DNA from: an uncultured Eubacteriales bacterium
Lineage (GTDB): Bacteria > Bacillota > Clostridia > Oscillospirales > Butyricicoccaceae
Length of the DNA stretch: 7,371 nt
Assembly (NCBI GenBank): GCA_905199135.1
Contig: CAJKFC010000089.1
Location: 1 to 7,371 of the forward strand
Direction: 5' to 3'
This document shows, piece by piece, positions 1 through 5,666 of the stretch (its first letter is position 1; each line of letters opens with the position of its first letter). The position numbers and the translations under genes were made by a program. The notes beneath the pieces were generated by a model that made no database searches, was not told the DNA's origin, and saw only the letters and a program-made list of their open reading frames with translations.

Positions 1-64
<64 letters not shown>

Positions 65-68
65 AAAC

Positions 69-99
69 AAAACCGCAGTGTATCTGCGGTTTTGTTTTT
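69..99 (+). terminator. Rho-independent terminator after tRNA-Cys
   Basis: A perfect 10-bp stem AAAACCGCAG (69-78) / CTGCGGTTTT (84-93) with a TGTAT loop is followed by GTTTTT. It lies five bases after the CCA end and closes the tRNA transcript before the next promoter. Confidence 0.92.
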
Positions 100-148
100 G
101 TGTCGGTGAAATATAGAAAAACGCAATAGTTAAAAAATTAATATCCGA

Positions 149-178
149 TTGACAGGTTATATCTTCCTGTGATATCAT
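149..178 (+). promoter_or_regulatory. Sigma-A promoter for the TSCPD gene
   Basis: A perfect -35 TTGACA (149-154) is separated by 18 bases from TATCAT (173-178), a 5/6 match to the -10 consensus. TG at 170-171 gives an extended -10 (TGA-TATCAT). Transcription would start near 185, leaving a leader of about 40 nt before the ATG at 228. The spacer holds an inverted repeat ACAGG (152-156) / CCTGT (166-170) that could be a repressor site; this last point is only a suggestion. Confidence 0.75.
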
Positions 179-227
179 TGTTATCGGTAAAAAAATGGTT
201 TTTATATAAAGAAAGTGAGGATATAAA

Positions 228-503
228 ATGGTATATGTTTACGCACCCAAGGGAGTATGCAGCAAGCAGTTCGCTATGGAAGTAGAGAACAATACTCTTG
301 TAGATATTGAGATTCAGGGCGGCTGCCCCGGCAATCTCCAGGGAATCGCTGCTTTGACAAAGGGTATGGATATCGATGATATAATCAAAAGACTTGAGGG
401 AATAAAGTGCGGCGCCCGTCCCACATCCTGCCCCGACCAGCTTGCCATAGCTCTGAAAGAGGTCAAGAAACACATTATGCAGGAAGCCAAAGTGGCAGAC
501 TGA
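228..503 (+). CDS. TIGR03905-like TSCPD domain protein, four-cysteine small protein
   Basis: This 91-residue protein matches my recollection of the TSCPD family (PF12637; TIGR03905), named after the signature seen here at residues 66-70. Four cysteines at C11, C33, C61 and C68 sit in conserved-looking contexts (GVCSK, GGCPGN, IKCG, TSCPD) and suggest a bound metal, probably zinc, or a redox centre. A TSCPD domain also occurs at the C-terminus of some B12-dependent ribonucleotide reductases; the free-standing short form, common in Clostridia, has no function known to me. The ATG is supported by AAAGTGAGG (212-220), 7 bases upstream. The gene is transcribed alone, with its own promoter and a strong terminator just past the stop, so no partner is implied by an operon. 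No signal peptide or membrane segment is present, so it should be cytoplasmic. The family call is firm; the function is open. Confidence 0.92.
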   Translation: MVYVYAPKGVCSKQFAMEVENNTLVDIEIQGGCPGNLQGIAALTKGMDIDDIIKRLEGIKCGARPTSCPDQLAIALKEVKKHIMQEAKVAD

Positions 504-519
504 TTTTACATATATTTTT

Positions 520-547
520 GCGCGGACATATGTCCGCGCTTTTTTTA
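520..547 (+). terminator. Rho-independent terminator after the TSCPD gene
   Basis: A 20-bp perfect palindrome (520-539, GCGCGGAC-ATAT-GTCCGCGC) starts 16 bases after the stop codon and runs straight into a T tract (540-546). T-rich sequence continues to about 565. This is a strong terminator in the plus direction. Confidence 0.95.
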
Positions 548-630
548 TTATTTTTTTCTTTTTTTCGGAACAAAAAGAAAATCTCAATGTCTAAAGGGTT
601 GTAAAAAATAAAATGCAAATCGGAGGAACT

Positions 631-1374
631 ATGAAAAAGCTCAAATCACTTTTAATTCTTATGCTGGCTGTCGCCATGCTCTTCACCATTTCGGCCTGTA
701 AGAAGTCCGATGAAAAAGGCGAGAGCGAGAACATAGAGACAAGTACAGAAAAAGATACCGAAAAGGATACTGAGAAAGATACAGAGAAGGACAGCGAGAA
801 GGAGGACGAGAGCTCGTCCGAGTCGGAGAAGGAGACAGAGAAGGAAACCGAAAAGGAGACCGAGAAGACCACTCAGAAGCCGACAGAAAAGCCCACTGAG
901 AAACCTACTCAGAAGCCGACAGAAAAACCCACCCAGAAACCTACTGAGGCTCCTACAGAAGCCCCCACAGAGGCTCCTACCGAGGCTAAGCCCAGCACAG
1001 ATATAAAATCTCTCATAGGCAAGCTCTACGAGGGCATAGACGAGGAGAAGGTGCCCCGTGTGCAGGAAATCGAGATAACAAAGGAAACTTCCGAATACTA
1101 TCTCGGCGTTGCTAACATGGAGTTTGAAAGCGCCATAGCCAGCGAGACTATGATAAGATCCATTGCTCATTCCGTGTGCCTTGTAAATGTGGCCGACGGA
1201 ACAGATGTGGACCAGGTTAAAAAGGACATGAAAAACGGCATCAACCCCAATAAATGGGTGTGCGTCGGAGTCGAAAATGTAATAGTCGACAGCGTCGGCA
1301 ATACAATAATACTTATCCTCAACGACGAGATAGGCGAGCAGATCCACCAGAACTTTTTGAAGTATGCGCAGTAA
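631..1374 (+). CDS. Lipoprotein with Glu/Lys/Thr/Pro repeat linker and small C-terminal domain
   Basis: This is a predicted 247-aa secreted lipoprotein. The start at 631 is chosen because GGAGG (622-626) lies 4 bases ahead of it and it gives a standard signal peptide (MKKLKS, hydrophobic core, lipobox ISAC with the lipidated Cys at 23). An in-frame ATG at 613 has no ribosome site and would contain the Shine-Dalgarno. Residues 24-124 are a low-complexity, presumably extended spacer: EKDT-like units, then E/K/S-rich, then TEKP/TQKP, then TEAP. Residues 125-247 form a compact mixed domain (ASETMIRS, NKWVCVGVENV, TIILILND). It resembles the DUF4358-type domains I recall beside DHHW genes, but that assignment is uncertain. 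The gene overlaps the DHHW gene by 11 bases, so the two proteins probably work together on the outer face of the membrane. The spacer may span the peptidoglycan. The promoter is not evident. Confidence 0.85.
   Translation: MKKLKSLLILMLAVAMLFTISACKKSDEKGESENIETSTEKDTEKDTEKDTEKDSEKEDESSSESEKETEKETEKETEKTTQKPTEKPTEKPTQKPTEKPTQKPTEAPTEAPTEAPTEAKPSTDIKSLIGKLYEGIDEEKVPRVQEIEITKETSEYYLGVANMEFESAIASETMIRSIAHSVCLVNVADGTDVDQVKKDMKNGINPNKWVCVGVENVIVDSVGNTIILILNDEIGEQIHQNFLKYAQ
748..987 (+). repeat. Coding tandem repeats (EKDT, then TEKP/TQKP, then TEAP units)
   Basis: This is a degenerate 12-nt periodicity encoding residues 40-119 of the lipoprotein. In the EKDT part the synonymous codons vary between units (Thr as ACC, ACT, ACA; Lys as AAA, AAG), which argues for selection on the peptide rather than very recent slippage. 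A younger 36-bp tandem duplication is embedded in it and listed separately. The spacer changes chemistry along its length, from charged to Pro-rich to Ala/Pro-rich. Confidence 0.9.
871..942 (+). repeat. 36-bp direct tandem duplication within the lipoprotein linker
   Basis: Copies 871-906 and 907-942 agree at 33 of 36 positions by hand alignment. Both encode a 12-residue TQKPTEKPTxKP block. Only one of the three differences changes an amino acid (Glu to Gln). The high identity, including third positions, marks it as the most recent expansion in the linker, and it could vary in copy number between strains. Confidence 0.85.
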
Positions 1375-2275
1375 TTTAAAAAGACTCATATCAGCGTCGC
1401 TGGCGGCCGTAATGCTTTTGTCGGGCTGCTCCAAGCCCGAGATAAATCCCAATGAAGAGGGGATATATGAGCAGGACGGAGTGCTCTTTTCCTATCTCTA
1501 TCCGCTGAAAGAGGATTCGGTGAAGTCTTTAGGACAGAAGATAGACAAAATATGTGATACATATCTTACAGAGAACAACAGGGTTTTCTACACCCTTGTG
1601 CCCGACAAGACATATTTTTCGGATACCGATGAAAAGACAGACCATGAGGAGATGGCAAAGCTGCTCAAGGAAAATACAGCAAACGGGCAGTATATCGATA
1701 TAGGTTCCTGCCTCTCCCTTGAGGACTACTACAAGACCGACGGCCATTGGAGACAGGAGAAGCTGTTTCCCGTCGCACGAGCTATCGGCGAAGCCATGGG
1801 CTTTGAAACTGATGAGAGCGTGTTTGAAAGCGTGACGGCCCTCGAGGACTATAAAGGCATGTACAGCGGTATGTGGCAGGAGGATATAGAGGGAGAGAGC
1901 CTCATATATCTCGAAAGCCCATATACAAAGACCGCTGAGGTGGAAAACTATCAGAAGCCCGATTTCAAAAAGGTGTACGACACCGAGCTTTTAAAGAGCG
2001 AAACACCCTACGATGTGTTTCTGTCGGGTGTGACTCCCTTTATGACGATAACGGGCAATCCCGATGTCGAGAAGGATCTGGTGATATTCAGAGATTCTTT
2101 TGGTTCGAGCCTTGCGCCGCTGCTTTTGGAAAACTATAGGACGGTCACTCTTGTGGATTTCAGATTTATGATGTCCGATCTTCTGCCTGAGTTTTTGCAG
2201 TTTGAAGATCAGGATGTGCTATTTATTTACAGCGCGGCCGTTGCCAACACCAGCGTCATGCTCAAAATCAATTAA
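1364..2275 (+). CDS. DHHW-family lipoprotein, AlgX/AlgJ-like SGNH fold
   Basis: This 303-aa protein has a lipoprotein signal peptide: basic start MRSNLKR, hydrophobic stretch, lipobox LSGC with Cys22. Its core matches the DHHW family (PF14286), a relative of the AlgX/AlgJ O-acetylation proteins with an SGNH-hydrolase-like fold. The name-giving motif reads TDGHW here (D126, G127, H128, W129). The second position is Gly instead of His, but the catalytic-type Asp-x-His is kept, and a matching Ser lies in RDSFGSS (S245). This suggests an active esterase or acetyltransferase acting on a cell-surface polymer. Such proteins usually work with an MBOAT membrane acyltransferase, which is not seen here. 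The ATG lies inside the last codons of the upstream lipoprotein gene (11-base overlap) and no good Shine-Dalgarno precedes it, so translational coupling is likely. The family call is good; the substrate is unknown. Confidence 0.88.
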   Translation: MRSNLKRLISASLAAVMLLSGCSKPEINPNEEGIYEQDGVLFSYLYPLKEDSVKSLGQKIDKICDTYLTENNRVFYTLVPDKTYFSDTDEKTDHEEMAKLLKENTANGQYIDIGSCLSLEDYYKTDGHWRQEKLFPVARAIGEAMGFETDESVFESVTALEDYKGMYSGMWQEDIEGESLIYLESPYTKTAEVENYQKPDFKKVYDTELLKSETPYDVFLSGVTPFMTITGNPDVEKDLVIFRDSFGSSLAPLLLENYRTVTLVDFRFMMSDLLPEFLQFEDQDVLFIYSAAVANTSVMLKIN

Positions 2276-2284
2276 AAAATTTGA

Positions 2285-2315
2285 AAAGCGGCGGGAAACT
2301 CCCGCCGCTTTGATT
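2285..2315 (+). terminator. Hairpin terminator after the lipoprotein pair
   Basis: A perfect 11-bp stem AAAGCGGCGGG (2285-2295) / CCCGCCGCTTT (2301-2311) with an AAACT loop starts 9 bases past the DHHW stop codon. The T tract is short (CTTTGATTG), so release may be less efficient than at the other terminators here. Confidence 0.75.
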
Positions 2316-2339
2316 GTAAAAGACAGTTTTTAGTATAAT
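2310..2339 (+). promoter_or_regulatory. Candidate plus-strand promoter, possibly for polA
   Basis: TTGATT (2310-2315), 18 bases, then a perfect TATAAT (2334-2339). Transcription would begin near 2346 and give a leader of over 200 nt to polA that crosses the tRNA-Gln gene in antisense. The -35 overlaps the end of the preceding terminator stem. It is plausible by sequence, but the awkward position lowers confidence. Confidence 0.4.
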
Positions 2340-2370
2340 TAAAAGTAACCAAAAGTTTTTTGCTTTTTTA

Positions 2371-2408
2371 AGACAAAAAGAAAACCGAAAAACTTTCGTT
2401 TCTCGGTT
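2371..2408 (-). terminator. Rho-independent terminator for tRNA-Gln (minus strand)
   Basis: Read on the minus strand, positions 2408 to 2383 form an 11-bp stem (AACCGAGAAAC / GTTTTTCGGTT, one G-U pair) capped by a GAAA tetraloop of the stable GNRA class. TTTTCTTTTTGTC follows. The stem starts one base after the tRNA CCA end. Confidence 0.88.
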
Positions 2409-2409
2409 A

Positions 2410-2483
2410 TGGCTGGGGAACAAGGATTTGAACCCTGACAAACAGAATCAGAATCTGTCGTGCTACCATTACACAATTCCCCA
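2410..2483 (-). tRNA. tRNA-Gln (anticodon CTG)
   Basis: The minus strand gives a complete 74-nt tRNA. The acceptor stem is TGGGGAA / TTCCCCA, with discriminator G and an encoded CCA (2412-2410). The anticodon stem is ACAGA/TCTGT around the loop TTCTGAT, with anticodon CTG reading CAG codons. A T arm with GTTCAAATC is present. The weak U1-A72 pair and G73 are known glutamine identity features and support the assignment. The gene is a single-tRNA unit with its own promoter and terminator, lying between two plus-strand operons. Confidence 0.96.
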
Positions 2484-2496
2484 TCGAACGAATGTT

Positions 2497-2525
2497 ATTA
2501 TACTACACAGAAAAGCATTTGTCAA
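2497..2525 (-). promoter_or_regulatory. Consensus sigma-A promoter of tRNA-Gln
   Basis: On the minus strand there is a perfect TTGACA (2525-2520), exactly 17 bases, and a perfect TATAAT (2502-2497). The tRNA 5' end at 2483 is 13 bases below the -10, so only a very short leader has to be removed. Such a full consensus fits the high output expected of a tRNA gene. Confidence 0.93.
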
Positions 2526-2572
2526 CACTTTTTTCAAAGAAATAAAAAAAATTGAGAGGTAAAATTTACATT

Positions 2573-5143
2573 ATGAAGCTTATGGCGATAGACGGAAACA
2601 GCATACTGAACCGCGCCTTTTACGGGGTCAAGCTGCTTTCCAGCAAAGAGGGAGTATATACAAACGGAATATACGGTTTTCTCAACACATACTTTAAACT
2701 TATGGAAGATGAAAAGCCCGACGCTGTGTGCGTCTGTTTTGACCTCAAGGCCAAGACATTCAGACATCTTCAGTATGAGGGATACAAGGCTCAGCGAAAG
2801 GGAATGCCCGACGAGCTGGCTCAGCAGGTGCCAATTCTCAAGGATATACTCGACAAGATGGGCGTGGCAAGACTGGAGAAAGAGGGTTTTGAAGCCGATG
2901 ACCTTCTGGGAACCGTATCGAAGAAATGCGAGACCGAAGGGTGGGACTGCACCGTTGTAACGGGCGACAAAGACAGCCTTCAGCTCATAGGCGACAGAAC
3001 AAGGGTGTCCATCGTCTCGACGAGAATGGGTCAGACCACCACCAAAAAATACGATGCCGATCTTTTCAGAGAGGAGTATTCCGGCCTCGACCCGTTGAAG
3101 ATAATCGATCTCAAGGCCATCATGGGTGACAAGAGCGACAATATACCGGGAATAAACGGCATAGGCGAAAAGGGCGCCATGGAACTTTTGACAAAATACG
3201 GCTCCTTGCAGGGCGTCTATCAAAACCTTGAGGAAAAAAACTTCACAAAAGGAATGTTCAAAAAGCTTAGCGAGGGAAAGGATTCGGCTTTCATGAGCTA
3301 TGAGCTGGCCACAATAGTGAGAGATGTGGATACAGGCCGTGAGCTGTGCGATTTTGAACTCGGCGAAGGGGACAGAGAGGGGCTTTTGAATATTCTCTCA
3401 AAGCTGGAGCTTTTCAGCCTTATCAAAAAGATAGATGTAAAAGGCGAGGGCGTGAGCAAGGAGAAAAAGACCGAAATAGCTGTACCCGAATACATTGAGA
3501 GTGACGATCTGTTTTTGGGAGATACAGTATCTATTTTTGAAGAAGACGGCATATTTGCCGTGTCAGACGGCAGGAAAACGGCGGTGAGCGGCAGCTTTGA
3601 CAGTGTAAAAGAGCTGTTCAAAAAGGCAAAGAAGGTCTATATGCACGACTGCAAGGCCTTTTATAAAAAGCTTGCCGAAAACGGCATATATTTTGACGGT
3701 TTTTACGACACAGCCGTGGCGGAGTATTTGCTTTCCCCCACAGACAGCGCCTATCCTTTGGAAAAGAGGGTGTTCGTCAGATTTCAGACAGAGCTGGAAC
3801 AGGGCGGAGACGGCCAGATAGGCCTGTTTGAAAACGACGGCAGAGATAAGTCTATCGCCGCGAAAAAAGCCTTCTTCGTCTTTCTCATGGGCGAACAGAC
3901 CGAAAAGGAGCTCAAAGACCAGGGACTTTGGGAGCTTTTTGAAAATATAGAGATGCCCCTCATACCTGTGCTTGCCGAAATGGAGGTCAACGGCATAGAG
4001 ATAGACGCAGATGCTCTTAAAGAATACGGCGACGAGCTCAGCCAGAAGATGGAGCAGATAGCCGAGATAATCTATGATGAGGCAGGAGAGAGATTCAACA
4101 TAGGCTCACCCAAACAGCTTGGTGAGATACTGTTCGGAAAAATGGGGCTCAAAGGGGGCAAAAAGACTAAGACGGGCTATTCCACCGACGCCGATACCCT
4201 TGAAAAGCTCAAAAAGGACAGCCCCATGGTGGCAAATGTGCTGGAGTACAGAAAATATTCCAAGCTCAAATCCACCTACTGCGACGGCCTTATAAAGACA
4301 ATAGCGCCGGACGGAAGAATCCACACCACATTCAATCAGATGGTGACGGCCACAGGACGCCTCAGTTCTCAGGACCCCAATCTTCAGAATATACCCATAA
4401 GAACTAAGGACGGCGAAAAGATAAGGAGAGCTTTTGTGGCAAAAGAGGGCTGCACCCTTATCGACGCCGACTATTCTCAGATAGAGCTGAGAATACTTGC
4501 CCATATATCAAATGACGAGAGAATGAAGGCCGCCTTTAACGAAGGCAGAGACATTCACGCCATAACGGCTTCACAGGTTTTCGGAGTGCCCCTTGAAGAG
4601 GTTACAGCCGAACAGCGCAGAAGGGCCAAGGCGGTCAACTTCGGCATAGTCTACGGCATATCGGCATTTGCCCTGTCAGAGGACATAGGGGTCTTTGTAA
4701 GCGAGGCTCAGAGCTACATCGACGGCTATTTCAGAGCTTACAGCGGCGTTAAAGACTATATGGACGGCATAAGGGAGAGCGCCAGGGAGCAGGGCTGTGT
4801 AAGAACGATTTTCGGCCGAAAGAGGGATTTGCCCGAGTTAAAATCCTCCAATCATAACATAAGAGCCTTCGGCGAGAGAGTCGCCCTCAATATGCCCATT
4901 CAGGGTGCGGCGGCCGATATAATGAAGATAGCCATGATAAGGGTTTGGAAAAGGCTGAAAGAGGAAGGACTCGAGAGCAGGCTCTTGGTACAGGTACACG
5001 ACGAACTGCTTTTGGAGGCCCCCGAAAGAGAGGCCGAGCAGGCGGCGGAGATACTCAAACAGGAGATGGAGAGGGCGGCAGATCTCAGCATAAAGCTGAC
5101 GGCCGATGTCCACAGCGGAAAAAACTGGGTGGAGGCAAAATAA
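2573..5143 (+). CDS. polA: DNA polymerase I
   Basis: This 856-aa protein repairs DNA and removes Okazaki primers. Residues 1 to about 290 are the 5' nuclease (D7, D57, EADD at 107-110, TGDKD at 130-134, and GDKSDN at 185-190 leading into the helix-hairpin-helix). Residues about 300-455 correspond to the 3'-5' exonuclease domain, but the FDxE acidic motif is not recognisable, so proofreading is probably lost, as in many Firmicutes and in Taq. The rest is the polymerase: TATGRLSSQDPNLQNIPIR, motif A DYSQIELR with D633, O-helix RRxxKxxNFGxxYG (K686, F690, Y694), and motif C VHDE with D810. The ATG at 2573 is chosen because MKLMAIDGNS is the usual family start. GAGAGG (2554-2559) is rather far upstream at 13 bases. 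A TTG at 2552 would add seven residues not typical of the family. The stop overlaps the rimI start by one base, so the two are co-transcribed. Confidence 0.98.
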   Translation: MKLMAIDGNSILNRAFYGVKLLSSKEGVYTNGIYGFLNTYFKLMEDEKPDAVCVCFDLKAKTFRHLQYEGYKAQRKGMPDELAQQVPILKDILDKMGVARLEKEGFEADDLLGTVSKKCETEGWDCTVVTGDKDSLQLIGDRTRVSIVSTRMGQTTTKKYDADLFREEYSGLDPLKIIDLKAIMGDKSDNIPGINGIGEKGAMELLTKYGSLQGVYQNLEEKNFTKGMFKKLSEGKDSAFMSYELATIVRDVDTGRELCDFELGEGDREGLLNILSKLELFSLIKKIDVKGEGVSKEKKTEIAVPEYIESDDLFLGDTVSIFEEDGIFAVSDGRKTAVSGSFDSVKELFKKAKKVYMHDCKAFYKKLAENGIYFDGFYDTAVAEYLLSPTDSAYPLEKRVFVRFQTELEQGGDGQIGLFENDGRDKSIAAKKAFFVFLMGEQTEKELKDQGLWELFENIEMPLIPVLAEMEVNGIEIDADALKEYGDELSQKMEQIAEIIYDEAGERFNIGSPKQLGEILFGKMGLKGGKKTKTGYSTDADTLEKLKKDSPMVANVLEYRKYSKLKSTYCDGLIKTIAPDGRIHTTFNQMVTATGRLSSQDPNLQNIPIRTKDGEKIRRAFVAKEGCTLIDADYSQIELRILAHISNDERMKAAFNEGRDIHAITASQVFGVPLEEVTAEQRRRAKAVNFGIVYGISAFALSEDIGVFVSEAQSYIDGYFRAYSGVKDYMDGIRESAREQGCVRTIFGRKRDLPELKSSNHNIRAFGERVALNMPIQGAAADIMKIAMIRVWKRLKEEGLESRLLVQVHDELLLEAPEREAEQAAEILKQEMERAADLSIKLTADVHSGKNWVEAK

Positions 5144-5580
5144 TGCTTAAGATAGAAGGACTTCTTTTAAAAGACATAGAACAGATACACGACATAGAGT
5201 GCGCCTGTTTTTCGACGCCGTGGAGCATAAACACCCTTATGGAGGATTTGAGCAACAGCGCAGCCAAGTATATCGTCCTCAAGGAAGATGATGAGGTGCT
5301 GGGATATCTGGGTGTCAGAATGGTTTTGGACGAGCTGCACATCATGAATGTGGCGGTAAAGCCCGACAAAAGGGGAAAAGGCTATGCCAATATCATCATG
5401 GACGAGCTCATGACCTTTGCCGTGCAGGGGGATTACAAGATAATCACCCTCGAGGTCAGGGAGAGCAACCAGGTGGCCATGAATCTCTATCTGAAATTCG
5501 GCTTTGAAAGGTGCGGCATGAGAAGAGATTATTATGAAAAACCCAAAGAAAACGCCGTGCTTATGGTAAAATACATGTAA
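5143..5580 (+). CDS. rimI: Ribosomal protein S18-alanine N-acetyltransferase
   Basis: This 145-aa single-domain GNAT enzyme transfers acetyl from acetyl-CoA to the N-terminal alanine of ribosomal protein S18. The early FSTPWS (23-28) is typical of RimI. The acetyl-CoA loop is RGKGYA (77-82), preceded by the beta strand NVAVKP. LEVRESNQVAMNLYLKFGF (103-121) holds the probable catalytic E104 and Y116, matching the Glu and Tyr known from enterobacterial RimI, and RRDYY (127-131) follows. The start is firm: GGAGG (5131-5135) lies 7 bases ahead of an ATG that shares its A with the polA stop TAA. It is therefore the second gene of a polA-rimI unit. tsaD follows 86 bases later, a common partner. No terminator is seen between rimI and tsaD, so some read-through is likely. 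Cytoplasmic, normal length. Confidence 0.95.
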   Translation: MLKIEGLLLKDIEQIHDIECACFSTPWSINTLMEDLSNSAAKYIVLKEDDEVLGYLGVRMVLDELHIMNVAVKPDKRGKGYANIIMDELMTFAVQGDYKIITLEVRESNQVAMNLYLKFGFERCGMRRDYYEKPKENAVLMVKYM

Positions 5581-5606
5581 AAAATTTGAGAAAGACATAA
5601 AAACTC

Positions 5607-5635
5607 TTTTCAAACGGCAAAAAAAGTATTATAAT
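5607..5635 (+). promoter_or_regulatory. Candidate promoter of tsaD
   Basis: TTTTCA (5607-5612, 4/6 match), 17 bases, then a perfect TATAAT (5630-5635). Transcription would start near 5642, just before the tsaD ribosome site. It lies in the AT-rich 86-base gap after rimI, where no terminator is visible, so tsaD may have both its own start and read-through from polA-rimI. Confidence 0.65.
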
Positions 5636-5666
5636 AGAAAAGATATCTGCACATGAGAGGTGTCAA

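Noticed and set aside
609..614. TAAAAT as a -10 for the lipoprotein pair
   Set aside because: There is no matching -35 at 16-18 bases, and transcription would start at the ribosome site itself. The real promoter of this pair is not evident to me.
613..630. Upstream in-frame ATG for the first lipoprotein
   Set aside because: It has no ribosome site, and the six extra codons contain the GGAGG serving the ATG at 631. The later start gives a normal signal peptide.
652..1452. Long open frame on the minus strand across the lipoprotein gene
   Set aside because: It mirrors the repeat-rich coding sequence (GAG/AAG codons rarely give stops in antisense), has no ribosome site, and its product is a Leu/Cys/Arg low-complexity string. 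The plus-strand gene has a lipobox, a Shine-Dalgarno and an overlapping partner.
2552..2572. TTG start for polA
   Set aside because: It would place the GAGAGG ribosome site inside the gene and add seven residues not typical of PolA. MKLMAIDGNS at 2573 is the expected N-terminus.
4945..5142. N-terminal extension of rimI into polA in another frame
   Set aside because: The extension is a basic, Gly/Arg-rich shadow of the polA 3' end. RimI homology begins at the ATG at 5143, which has a good GGAGG.
5167..5613. Minus-strand open frame across rimI
   Set aside because: It is a shadow of a well-supported rimI gene, with no recognisable domain.
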